A DNA stretch of 64,000 nucleotides, taken from assembly GCA_002355495.1 (NCBI GenBank), contig AP017424.1, positions 3,906,001 through 3,970,000 of the forward strand, read 5' to 3'. The first letter of the stretch is position 1; each line of letters begins with the position of its first letter. Both the position numbers and the translations under genes were made by a program. The stretch is from Streptomyces laurentii (GTDB lineage: Bacteria; Actinomycetota; Actinomycetes; Streptomycetales; Streptomycetaceae). Below the pieces are notes generated by a model that worked only from the letters and a program-made list of their open reading frames with translations, made no database searches and had not been told where the DNA came from. Shown here piece by piece: positions 44,028 through 52,404 of this stretch.

Positions 44028-44816
44028 TCAGGCCGAGCGGCGGCGCCCGGCCAGGAGGCCGAAGGCGACTCCGGCGATCCCGACGAGGATGCCGACGACA
44101 CCGAGCACGCGGGCCGTGGCGTCGGTGCTCGACGTCTCGGAGGCGGCGGTCTCCTGGCGGCCGGCGTCGTCCTTCTCGCCGGCCTTGTCCGCGGCGGTGG
44201 CCCCGGGCTTCGCGCCGGCGGCCGCGGCGCCGTGCCCGCCGTCGGCCGGGGCCGACAGCTTCAGGACCGGAGCCGGGTTCTCGGGCTCCGCCGCGCCGTC
44301 CGCGGGCTCCTCGATCCAGCGCACGACCTGCTTGTTGTCGTACGTCTGGAGGGCCTTGAGGACGAGCCGGTCGGTGTCCTCGGGGAGCTGGCCGAGGGAG
44401 AGCGGGAACTGCTGGAACTGGCCGGGGCCGATCTTCGAACCGTCCGCGGTCCAGGTGACCTTGGTGACGGCGTCGGTGATCTTCTTGCCGTGCAGCTCCA
44501 GCGGCTTGGCGAGCTTGGACCGGGTGACGTCGATCTTCCAGCCGGGGACCGGCTGCGGCATCACGGAGGCCAGCGGGTGGTCGGCCGGGAAGTTGATCTC
44601 GACCTTGACGGTGGAGGCGTCGTCGCGCTCGTTCGGGACCTTCACGTTGACGGTCGCGTACCCGCCCTGGGCGGCCTCGCCCTGCGGCTGCACGCCGACG
44701 TGCGCGGAGGCGGTGCCGGACAGCAGCAGGACGGAGGAGGCGGCGACACCGCCGGCGATGGCGATACGGGACAGAACGGTCCGGTTCAGGACGGCCCGGG
44801 ACAGAGCTGTGCTCAT
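44028..44816 (-). CDS. YcnI-type (DUF1775) copper-related exported protein
   Basis: A 262-residue protein. The signal peptide ends at about residue 36 (SSVLLLSGTASAHVGVQ), leaving a mature His as in YcnI, where the N-terminal His and a Trp bind Cu(II). The YcnI domain runs to about 155 (YATVNVKVPNERDDASTVKVEIN, QFQQFPLSLGQLP). A low-complexity Ala/Gly/Lys stretch and a C-terminal membrane anchor with RRRSA end follow. ATG 44816 has GGAG just before it. It is the first clear gene of the copper operon and is followed after 27 bases by sco. Confidence 0.9.
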   Translation of the reverse strand: MSTALSRAVLNRTVLSRIAIAGGVAASSVLLLSGTASAHVGVQPQGEAAQGGYATVNVKVPNERDDASTVKVEINFPADHPLASVMPQPVPGWKIDVTRSKLAKPLELHGKKITDAVTKVTWTADGSKIGPGQFQQFPLSLGQLPEDTDRLVLKALQTYDNKQVVRWIEEPADGAAEPENPAPVLKLSAPADGGHGAAAAGAKPGATAADKAGEKDDAGRQETAASETSSTDATARVLGVVGILVGIAGVAFGLLAGRRRSA

Positions 44817-44941
44817 GGAAGGACTCCACTCGACGGAGGGAACGGGATACGGGAGAGGGGGATGTCCCCGCGGATGCGGGGACGTCCGCGGTCCCACTCC
44901 CCGTCCCGTGGGACGTCGCCGAGGCGCTGGAGCGGACCGCG

Positions 44942-45805
44942 TCAGGCTGCGAGCGCGAGCGCGCAGCGGGCGGCGGCCGGTGGGCCGCGGCGGATCACCG
45001 TGTCCGCGAGGGCCACCACCACGGGCGGCGGCGAGGAGTCGAAGGAGGTACGGGCGGGGCCGCGCGGACCGGTGGCCGGAGCGGCCGGCAGACCGGCGAG
45101 CAGGGCCCGTACGAAGGAGAGCGCGGCGCGCAGCGAACGGACGAGCGCGCAGCCCGCGACCCCGGCGGCGCCCTCCGCGGACAGCCGCACGAGCCGGCCG
45201 AGGGCCAGGTCGCCGCGGCGCAGCAGCCAGCCGGTGGCCAGCGCGGCGAGCAGGTGGCCGAGCAGCATGGGCAGGCTCGGGAGCAGTCCGGCGGCCGGGT
45301 CGGCCGCGCCCATGGCGTGGGCCAGGTGCGGGTTCACCCCGCCGGTCGTCGCCCCGCCGGTCATCGCCCCGGTGCCTGTCGCGCCGGTCGCGGCCCCGGA
45401 ACCGAACGGGCCGATGCCGGCGTCGCCGACGATCCGGGCGGCCTCGGCGGGGCTCAGGTGGACGGCGCCGCGTCCGCAGACCAGGGTGGCGGCGAGCCGA
45501 ACGAGCGCGTCGTTCGCCCCCGTTCCGGTCCCGGTGCCCTGGCCGAGCGGGCGCTGCCCGAGGCCGAACAGGGCGTGCAGGGCGAGCTGCCCCACGGTGA
45601 GGGCGCCGACGACGCTCGGCAGGGAGCGTTCCCGGCCGGTGAAGAGGACGGTGACCCCGAAGACGCCGAGCAGTCCGGCGATCAGCGACCAGGCCGCGAT
45701 GCCCGCGCAGGCGGCCAGCGCGTGGCCGAGCGCGCCCAGCACGACACAGACCGCGGTGAACACCGCGGCCCTCAGCATGCGTGGCGCGAGCGCGGGGGCA
45801 GACAT
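44942..45805 (-). CDS. Multi-pass hypothetical membrane protein
   Basis: A 287-residue Ala/Gly-rich protein with six to seven predicted membrane segments. APRMLRAAVFTAVCVVLGALGHALAACAG comes first, and the C-terminus has several hydrophobic stretches separated by charged turns. The middle (about 100-160) is low-complexity, with GATGTGAMTGGATTG-type repeats. No known domain is recognised. It lies directly upstream of the copper genes in the same direction with a 125-base gap, so it could be part of the copper operon or have its own promoter. ATG 45805 is the best start. Confidence 0.62.
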   Translation of the reverse strand: MSAPALAPRMLRAAVFTAVCVVLGALGHALAACAGIAAWSLIAGLLGVFGVTVLFTGRERSLPSVVGALTVGQLALHALFGLGQRPLGQGTGTGTGANDALVRLAATLVCGRGAVHLSPAEAARIVGDAGIGPFGSGAATGATGTGAMTGGATTGGVNPHLAHAMGAADPAAGLLPSLPMLLGHLLAALATGWLLRRGDLALGRLVRLSAEGAAGVAGCALVRSLRAALSFVRALLAGLPAAPATGPRGPARTSFDSSPPPVVVALADTVIRRGPPAAARCALALAA

Positions 45806-46034
45806 GGCGGGGCCATCATCGCACCAGGCACCTCCCACCGATACGGCAGGTCCGGAAGGTCACTCTTGCGTCGTCCTCGGGCGGTTCGCTCCGCCATACA
45901 CCGGGGCGGAGCGCGCGGGAATCCGCCGGACGAGCGGACTTCGTCCCCCCGCGTGCTTACGGAGGGTTCCGTTCGGCAATACGTATCGGTATGTCGTGCC
46001 GCAGCATGTCGAGCCGCAGCCAGGAGGCTGGAGC

Positions 46035-46511
46035 ATGAGCATCTGGTGGTCCTTCCATCTGCGGCGCGATGCCGCGAGCGTGCCGCTCGCCCGGCGGCTG
46101 CTGCTCGGGGCGATGGAGACGGCGGGCGTCGACCCGGACGTCTCGTACGAGCTGTCGGTCGCCCTGACGGAGGCGTGCGCGAACGCCGTCGAGCACGGCG
46201 GCCGTCCCCTGAACGGGACCGTGGGCGCGCCGCGCGCCGGCGAGGAGTACCGGGTCACCGCCTATCTCGACGGGGAGACCTGCCGGATCGAGGTGGCGGA
46301 CTCCGGGCCGGGCTTCCCGGGGGCCCCGGGCCGCTCGCGCGGGTGGCTGCCGGCGCCCGCGGCCCCGGACGCGGAGAGCGGACGGGGGCTGCGGCTGATC
46401 GAGGAGCTGGCCGACCACGTCCACTTCGGGCGGACGGGCCGGGGCGGCGCGCTGGTCAGCTTCGACAAGATCGTCAAATGGCGGGCGGACGCTCCGCTCG
46501 CGCTCGCCTGA
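46035..46511 (+). CDS. RsbW-like ATP-binding regulator (HATPase_c_2)
   Basis: A 158-residue small GHKL-fold protein, MSIWWSFHLRRDAASVPLARR at the start. N-box ELSVALTEACANAVEHGG, G1 box VADSGPGFPG and G2 box GRGLRLIEELADHV are all present. Such stand-alone kinases act as anti-sigma factors by binding and phosphorylating partner proteins in partner-switching cascades. Streptomyces has dozens, so a target cannot be chosen. AGGAGG lies upstream of the ATG. A hairpin (46533-46565) follows. Confidence 0.85.
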   Translation: MSIWWSFHLRRDAASVPLARRLLLGAMETAGVDPDVSYELSVALTEACANAVEHGGRPLNGTVGAPRAGEEYRVTAYLDGETCRIEVADSGPGFPGAPGRSRGWLPAPAAPDAESGRGLRLIEELADHVHFGRTGRGGALVSFDKIVKWRADAPLALA

Positions 46512-46532
46512 CACGGCGCCGGGAAACGCGAA

Positions 46533-46565
46533 GGCCCGCCCATGCCTGATCGGCACGGGCGGGCC
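46533..46565. terminator. Terminator after RsbW-like gene and pepP
   Basis: GGCCCGCCCATGCC at 46533-46546 pairs with 46552-46565 with one mismatch and a five-base loop. It lies between convergent genes. Confidence 0.75.
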
Positions 46566-46641
46566 GTGTGCCTGCCGCCGCAGAGGGGTACGGGCTCGCC
46601 CCGACGCGCCCCGGAGGAGAACCGAGGCACAAAAAGAAGGA

Positions 46642-48117
46642 TCAGCCCTGGAGGCCGGCCATCCACGCCTCGACGTCCGCGGAGGTGCGCGGCAGCGTCT
46701 CCGAGAGGTTCCGGTTGCCGTCGGCCGTGACGAGGATGTCGTCCTCGATCCGGACGCCGATGCCCCGGTACTCCTCCGGCACGGTCAGGTCGTCGGCCTG
46801 GAAGTACAGACCCGGCTCGACGGTCAGGCACATGCCCGGCTCCAGCGTCGCGTCGACGTACGTCTCGGTGCGCGCGGCGGCGCAGTCGTGGACGTCCATG
46901 CCGAGCATGTGACCGGTGCCGTGCAGGGTCCAGCGGCGCTGGAGGCCCAGCTCCAGGACACGGTCGACCGGGCCCTCGACGAGGCCCCACTCGACGAGCT
47001 TCTCGGTGAGCACGCGCTGCGCGGCGTCGTGGAAGTCGCGGTAGTGGGCGCCGGGCTTCACCGCGGCGATGCCCGCCTCCTGCGCCTCGTACACGGCGTC
47101 GTAGATCTTGCGCTGGATGTCGGTGAACGTGCCGCTGATCGGCAGCGTGCGGGTGACATCGGCGGTGTAGAGCTCGTTGGTCTCCACACCGGCGTCGAAG
47201 AGCAGCAGGTCGCCGGCGCGGACCGGGCCGTCGTTGCGGACCCAGTGCAGGGTGCAGGCGTGCGGGCCGGAGGCGGCGATGGTGCCGTAGCCGACGTCGT
47301 TGCCCTCGACGCGGGCGCGCAGGAAGAAGGTGCCCTCGATGTAGCGCTCGCTGGTGGCCTGGGCCTTGTCGAGGACCTTGACGACGTCCTCGAAACCGCG
47401 GGCGGTGGCGTCGCAGGCCTTCTGCAGCTCGGCGACCTCGAACGCGTCCTTCACGAGGCGGGCCTCGGAAAGGAAGACCCGCAGCTCCTCGTCCTGCTCG
47501 GCGGTGACCTTGTCGGCCAGCGCGGCCTCGATGCCGGCGTCGTGGCCGCGGACGTTGCGGACCGGGCCGGTGGCCTCGGCGAGGTGCGCGGGCAGCTCGC
47601 GGACGTCCTTCGCCGGAAGGCCGAGCAGCTGCTCCGCCTCGGCGAGGGAGTGGCGGCGGCCGACCCACAGCTCGCCCTGGCCGTCGAGCCAGAACTCGCC
47701 GTTCTCGCGGTTCGAGCGCGGCAGCAGGTAGATCGTCGCCTCGTGGCGGTCCTCGCCGACGACCGGCTCCAGGACGAGCACGCCGTCCTGCGTCTGGTCG
47801 CCCGTGAGGTACGCGTACTCGGTGGAGGCGCGGAAGGCGTACTCGGTGTCGTTGGACCGGGTCTTGAGGTTGCCGGCCGGGATCACCAGGCGCTGGCCCG
47901 GGAAGCGGGCGGACAGCGCGGCGCGGCGGGCGGCGGTGTGCGCGGCCTGGGCGATCGGCTCGAGACCGTGGAGCTCGGTGTCGGCCCAGCCGGACTGCAT
48001 GTTCTCGGCCAGCTCGTCGGAGACGCCCGGGTACAGGCCGTTCTTGCGCTGCTTGATCGCCTGCTCTTCGGACTGCTCCGGGGTCTCCGGGGTGTCCGTC
48101 GTGAGCTCTTCGGCCAC
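46642..48117 (-). CDS. pepP: Xaa-Pro aminopeptidase (PepP)
   Basis: A 491-residue aminopeptidase P. The N-terminal domain (about 40-210) has QRLVIPAGNLKTRSNDTEYAF. The M24 catalytic domain follows, with the metal ligands in LLFDAGVETNELYTADVTRTLP (Asp, Asp), GTGHMLGMDVHD (His), LTVEPGLYF (Glu) and GIGVRIEDDILVT (Glu). It removes the N-terminal residue from X-Pro peptides using Mn. GTG 48117 has AAGGAGG at a good distance. A second, shorter M24 protein is at 26458-27336 without the N-terminal domain. Confidence 0.94.
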   Translation of the reverse strand: MAEELTTDTPETPEQSEEQAIKQRKNGLYPGVSDELAENMQSGWADTELHGLEPIAQAAHTAARRAALSARFPGQRLVIPAGNLKTRSNDTEYAFRASTEYAYLTGDQTQDGVLVLEPVVGEDRHEATIYLLPRSNRENGEFWLDGQGELWVGRRHSLAEAEQLLGLPAKDVRELPAHLAEATGPVRNVRGHDAGIEAALADKVTAEQDEELRVFLSEARLVKDAFEVAELQKACDATARGFEDVVKVLDKAQATSERYIEGTFFLRARVEGNDVGYGTIAASGPHACTLHWVRNDGPVRAGDLLLFDAGVETNELYTADVTRTLPISGTFTDIQRKIYDAVYEAQEAGIAAVKPGAHYRDFHDAAQRVLTEKLVEWGLVEGPVDRVLELGLQRRWTLHGTGHMLGMDVHDCAAARTETYVDATLEPGMCLTVEPGLYFQADDLTVPEEYRGIGVRIEDDILVTADGNRNLSETLPRTSADVEAWMAGLQG

Positions 48118-48355
48118 GGGTCTGCCTCCTTTTGGTACGACTCTGAACCATCACCATCGTACGGTCGTGCGGAAGGGGGTCCAGAGGCGGAAGACCTGTT
48201 ACCGCGCGGCGGCCTGTTTGTCGGCGGTGACGGTTCTCACGCGGTGGTCACGCAGCGCTCGCGGGGTGCGCACAACCTGTTGACGTCCGGCATATGCCAA
48301 CCCGTGCGCTCTATGCCGTTGATGCGGCTCTATGCCGCATGGTTCGCGCCGTGCG

Positions 48356-49855
48356 TCACTCGAAGCGGGCGGCGAGCAGCACGACATCGTCGCCCTCGCC
48401 GGCCCCACCGGCCACGCCCTCCGCGCCCGGGCGCCGGCCCTCGGGCAGGACGGTCCGCAGGACGTGGTCGGCGACCGCGCCCGGGTCGGCCCGGTCCGCC
48501 TTCGGCACGCTCGCGGCCGCCGCGTGCAGCCGCGCGAAGGCCCGGTCGGTGTCGTCGCCGGTACGGCGCAGCAGCCCGTCGGTGTAGAGCAGCACCGTTT
48601 CTCCGGGCGCGGGCGACAGCTCCACGCTCGGCGCCTCCCAGCAGGCGAGCATGCCGAGCGGGGCGGACAGCGAGGTCTCCACGAACTCGGTGCGGTGGGC
48701 GCCGACGAGCAGCGGCGGCGCGTGGCCGGCGCCGGCGAGGAGGATCCGGCGGGCCCGCGGCTCGCAGTAGGCGAAGAGCGCGGTGGCCGAGCGGGCCGGC
48801 TCGGTGAGCCGCAGCAGCAGTTCCAGGTCGGACAGGACGGCGACCGGATCCTCGCCCTCCATCACGGCGTACGCGCGCAGGGAGGCGCGCAGCCGTCCCT
48901 TCGCGGCCAGCGCGCCCGGTCCGCCGCCGCTGACGGAGCCGACGGCGAGCCCGAGCCCGCCCTCGGGCAGCGGCAGCGCGTCGAACCAGTCGCCGCCGCC
49001 GGGCGCTCCACCGCCGTGTGTTCCGCCGCCGTGTGCTCCGCCGTTCCGCGCGCCGCCGCCGCGGTGCCGGACGGCGAGCTGGACGCCGGGCACCAGGGGG
49101 AGCCGGTGGGGCAGGAGTTCCTCGGCGAGGGCGGTGGAGTGGGCGCGGGCGCGCTCGACTTCGAGGAGACGGCCGAGGTGCGCGGTGGCGAGTCCGCCGT
49201 ACAGACCGACGAGATGGCGCTGGCGTTCGGCGGGCTCGGCGGGTTCGTCGTACAGCCAGACGGCGGCGCCGAGCGTGCCGGTGTCCTGGGTGGCGAGCGG
49301 CAGCGCGTAGCTGGCGGCGTAGCCGAGGCGGGCGGCGACCTCGCGGTGCCGCGGGTCGAGATCCCGTGCGGAGCGCAGGTCGGGGACGGCGATCGGGCGG
49401 GGCAGGGCGCCTTCGGGCAGCGGGTCGAGCCCGTCGAGGATGCGGCCGTACGAGGTGACGTCGCGCGGCACGGTCTCGATGGTGCCGAGGTCCGCGTGGG
49501 CCAGACCGAGGCCGATGGTGCTGGCCGGGCCGAGACCGTCGGCGGGTTCGAGGACGGCCATGCCGCGGCGGGCGCCGACGAGGGAGGCGCCGGCGCGCAG
49601 CAGTTCGCGCAGCGCGTCGTCGAGGGAGGCCGTGCGGATCAGGGCCTCGGTGAGGTCGTGGAGCAGGGTGAGATCCGAGACCCAGCCGGCCAGCCGGTCC
49701 TGGAGCGGACCGTCACCGGAGAGGGTTCCGGCGGCGGACGGCGGCCCGCCGGGGAGCGGTGGGGGGAGTGGCGCGCCGACGGGCTCCGCAGTGTGCGGGG
49801 GAGCGGGAACGGCGGAATCGATTCCGGCCACTTTCGGCGCGCGAGGCGTACTCAT
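48356..49855 (-). CDS. GAF and PP2C/SpoIIE-type phosphatase
   Basis: About 499 residues from ATG 49855. A GAF domain is at about 60-215 (TLLHDLTEALIRTASLDDALRELL, ATQDTGTLGAAVWLYDEP). The C-terminal SpoIIE/PP2C domain (about 265-495) has GGGDWFDALPLPEGGLGLAVGSV, where the metal Asp is in GDWFD, and LLAGAGHAPPLLV, LLYTDGLLRR, DDVVLLA. Such phosphatases dephosphorylate anti-anti-sigma partners of RsbW-like kinases, two of which lie nearby. The frame remains open to 49978, but that stretch has rare codons (CTA, ATA, GTA) and a DnaA-like box, so I regard it as promoter. Confidence 0.82.
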   Translation of the reverse strand: MSTPRAPKVAGIDSAVPAPPHTAEPVGAPLPPPLPGGPPSAAGTLSGDGPLQDRLAGWVSDLTLLHDLTEALIRTASLDDALRELLRAGASLVGARRGMAVLEPADGLGPASTIGLGLAHADLGTIETVPRDVTSYGRILDGLDPLPEGALPRPIAVPDLRSARDLDPRHREVAARLGYAASYALPLATQDTGTLGAAVWLYDEPAEPAERQRHLVGLYGGLATAHLGRLLEVERARAHSTALAEELLPHRLPLVPGVQLAVRHRGGGARNGGAHGGGTHGGGAPGGGDWFDALPLPEGGLGLAVGSVSGGGPGALAAKGRLRASLRAYAVMEGEDPVAVLSDLELLLRLTEPARSATALFAYCEPRARRILLAGAGHAPPLLVGAHRTEFVETSLSAPLGMLACWEAPSVELSPAPGETVLLYTDGLLRRTGDDTDRAFARLHAAAASVPKADRADPGAVADHVLRTVLPEGRRPGAEGVAGGAGEGDDVVLLAARFE

Positions 49856-50412
49856 GGCACTGGTCTTTCCGACCAGCTCATTTGCTGCAATAGCATCGCA
49901 AACCCCCAAGTCATTCTGCTCAGCTATCCACAGACCCACATCTACACGCACATGTAGAGGCATGTCCAGCATCGTCACGTGGGGACTTCTGGTGTCCGTG
50001 AGGCGTGACGAGAGGGTTGAAACTCAGGGGAAGTTGGCCGAAAATTGCCCCCGGTGTGCACCATTTGCGGTCGACTGGCGTCGTTTGAAAGCGCGTCATT
50101 TCAAGCGTGACGGGTACGTAATCGGTGACGGGCAGGGGCAGTTGGAGACGCCCCTGGACACGGACGCGGAACCCGAGCGTCCTCATCACCGCAGGCCGCA
50201 CCCTTACCCCGAGTGGCGGGGAACGTGTTCCGGCAGGACCGACCGCCTGGAACGACCGCCCGACCGCCGGAAGCGCGCATGGGCTCGGAGCTCGTGATGC
50301 TCGTGAGACCGGGCGCAGCTCGTACGAACAGCGAAGATCCGTGCACTCGGCTGTGCACGTGTACGTGGTGTTGTGATGTGGATTCGGCGTTCAACGAAAG
50401 GAACGAGCGCTC
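49856..50412. other. Control region between PP2C gene and Prim-Pol-like gene
   Basis: 557 bases with no supported gene, between divergent genes. It contains a DnaA-like box CTATCCACA (49924-49932), the palindrome GGAACGTGTTCC at about 50219-50230 and an imperfect repeat of GTGCAC near 50340-50358. The base composition around 49870-50100 is lower in GC than the genes, as expected for promoters. Confidence 0.45.
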
Positions 50413-51366
50413 ATGCGCGAGATCCTCGGAAGGCGACGCAGGCTCCGGTTCCGGCGTGACCAGCGCGAAACGGGTACCGGGAGCGGCGAGGGCAGGACGA
50501 GCGGCGCGCGCGGCGCGGGAAGCGCGAGCGGCGTGAGCCGCGGCGCGGACGGCGCGCGAGGAGACGGTGGCCAGGAGGGCGACGGCGCGGCGCGCCGTGC
50601 CGAGGCGCTCCGGTGCGCGGCCTGGGGCTGGCCGGTGCTGCCGAGTGTGGGACTGCGGACAGGAGAGGTACGGACGACGGGCTTTCTGCGTACGCGTGTT
50701 CGCGTGAAGGGCGCCCGTTTGGATGCGGACCCCGGGGCGGATCCGGGACGGGCGGCGGGCCCCGGCGGCGTCGTGTCCTGCGCCTGCCCCGACCCCGAGT
50801 GCGTGGTGCCCGGCGCGCACCCGCACGACCCGGAGCTGCTCGCGGCCACCACCGACGCCCGCATGATCGGCTGGTGGTGGGACAGCCGCCCGGACGCCCC
50901 GGTGCTGCTCGCCACCGGCGGCCGCGCCCCGTGCGCGGTGAGCCTGCCGGCCGTCGCGGGCGTCCGTGCCCTCGCCGCGCTCGACGCACGGGGCCTGCGG
51001 CTCGGCCCGGTGGTGGCGACGCCCACCCGCTGGGCGATCCTCGTCGCCCCGTACCGCCTCGAACGGCTCGGCGAACTCCTCTACGCGAAGGACGGTGTGC
51101 CCAGTTCGCTGCGCTTCCACGGCGACGGCGGCTATCTGCCGCTGCCGCCCTCGGTCACCGGGACCGGACAGGTCCGCTGGGAGCGGGAGCCGCTCCCGGA
51201 TCCGGCCGACGACGCCGACCCGGCTCGGGACGGCCGGGACGAGGGCGGGTCTTCGGCGCCGGAGGGATCCGGGCGGCCCTGGCTGCCGGACGTGGAGGCG
51301 GTCCTGGACGCGCTCGTCGAGGCGAGTTCGAGCATGCCGGGCGGCGGCAGCCGGCTGGCGTACTGA
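50413..51366 (+). CDS. Orphan Prim-Pol-domain-like protein
   Basis: A 317-residue protein. The first 70 residues are a low-complexity Arg/Gly/Ala tail. From about 66 it resembles the bifunctional primase/polymerase N-terminal domain as it occurs in Streptomyces: ALRCAAWGWPVLP, a CACPDPECVVPGAHP Cys/His knuckle, TTDARMIGWWW, GGRAPCAVSLPA, SSLRFHGDGGYLPLPPS. The metal-binding Asp motif (DVD/DLD-type) of active Prim-Pol enzymes is not evident, so it may be inactive. No helicase or ATPase gene adjoins, unlike the element copy at 61428-62267. Role unknown; family assignment from recognised Streptomyces orthologues. Confidence 0.7.
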   Translation: MREILGRRRRLRFRRDQRETGTGSGEGRTSGARGAGSASGVSRGADGARGDGGQEGDGAARRAEALRCAAWGWPVLPSVGLRTGEVRTTGFLRTRVRVKGARLDADPGADPGRAAGPGGVVSCACPDPECVVPGAHPHDPELLAATTDARMIGWWWDSRPDAPVLLATGGRAPCAVSLPAVAGVRALAALDARGLRLGPVVATPTRWAILVAPYRLERLGELLYAKDGVPSSLRFHGDGGYLPLPPSVTGTGQVRWEREPLPDPADDADPARDGRDEGGSSAPEGSGRPWLPDVEAVLDALVEASSSMPGGGSRLAY

Positions 51367-51500
51367 CCCTCGTACCCTCTCTGCCGTCCCCTCACCCGAA
51401 CGGGTGAGGACGTCCCGGTATCCCGGGACGGCGTGTGCGCGCCCGGCCGGGAGCCGGGCGGGCGCCGATATGTTCACCGGGAGAGCATCCCGGTGAACAG

Positions 51501-52173
51501 ATGGGCCGTCGTATGAGGCACAGGCGCGTGACTCCGACGGCGCTGCGCGCGCTGGCGCTCGGACTCGTGGTCCCGGTCGCCGTCCTGGTGCCGGTCATGG
51601 CGACGGCCGGCCCGGCGGCGGAGCCCGCCCCGGCGGCCGTCGCGGAGGGCGTGCCGTCCGCACCCGAGCCAGTACATCCGGCTCCCGTGTCCCCCGCTCC
51701 CGTACTCCCGTCGCTCGGGAGTCCCACGGTCGCGCGCCCGTCCCCGCGCGCCCGTCCCCGCGCGCCCGTCCCCCGCGCGTGCGTCCCTCGCGAGTGCGCC
51801 CCCCGCGAGTCCGTCCTCCACGGTCACGCGCTGCGGGCCCGAACTCTCCTCCCCCGACGGTGTCGAGGCACAGACGTGCGTGGTGAGCGAGGCCGCCGGC
51901 ATCCGCGCGCGGACGTACTACCGCAACGCCACGGGACGGGAACTGGACGCCGTCCTCACCTTTCTCGCGCCCGCCGGCCGGACCGTTCAGGTGCGCTGCG
52001 CGATCGAGGCGCGCGACGAACCGGGAACGTGCCAGACGCCAATGGAACCGCCGGAAGAGAGCGCGGGTACGGGGTTTTCGGCAGTCGCGGAATTCGCCGG
52101 ATCGGGGGAGGGCGACAGCACCCCACTGCTGCTGCGTTCGGGGAGCAACAGCGTGGAGACGGAGGGTAGTTGA
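51501..52173 (+). pseudogene. Frameshifted secreted protein (signal peptide plus conserved C-terminal domain)
   Basis: The frame from ATG 51501 encodes MGRRMRHRRVTPTALRALAL, a signal peptide and a Pro/Ala-rich stretch. The remainder of the protein, RCGPELSSPDGVEAQTCVVSEAAGIRARTYYRN to VETEGS, lies in the +1 frame and reaches a stop at 52173. The switch falls between about 51731 and 51776, where a 14-base word is repeated three times and is followed by a run of five C. Deleting one C, or adding one 14-base copy, rejoins the frames. The C-terminal half has two conserved-looking Cys and could be an extracytoplasmic adhesive or enzyme-inhibitor domain. Either a real pseudogene, a phase-variable gene or a sequence error. 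Confidence 0.7.
51731..51772 (+). repeat. Three tandem copies of a 14-base word
   Basis: CGCGCGCCCGTCCC is repeated exactly at 51731-51744, 51745-51758 and 51759-51772, followed by a C run and a decayed copy. Copy-number change would shift the reading frame because 14 is not a multiple of three. Confidence 0.9.
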
Positions 52174-52404
52174 GCCCTGTACGGCTTCGCGCGCAGCACG
52201 GGCGCGCGGCTCAGGGCATGGAAAGGCCCGATCGCTGGCGACGGGGGATGCACCAGCGACCGGGCTTCCAGAACGGTAACAAGAGATTGGCCGTTCGCAA
52301 ATTCGATCTCGGTTATTCGGACAGGGATTTAGCCCATCCGGCGAGAACGTGTGGCGGACGTCACCGACTGGCTGGTCTGTCAGTCACGGATACCGCCTGG
52401 GGTA

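Noticed and set aside
49856..49978. N-terminal extension of the PP2C protein (about 41 residues)
   Set aside because: Codons CTA, GTA and ATA and a DnaA-like box make it look like promoter DNA, and it shows no domain.
50219..50230. GGAACGTGTTCC palindrome as a LexA/SOS box
   Set aside because: LexA sites in actinobacteria need GAAC-N4-GTTC; here the spacing is two bases.
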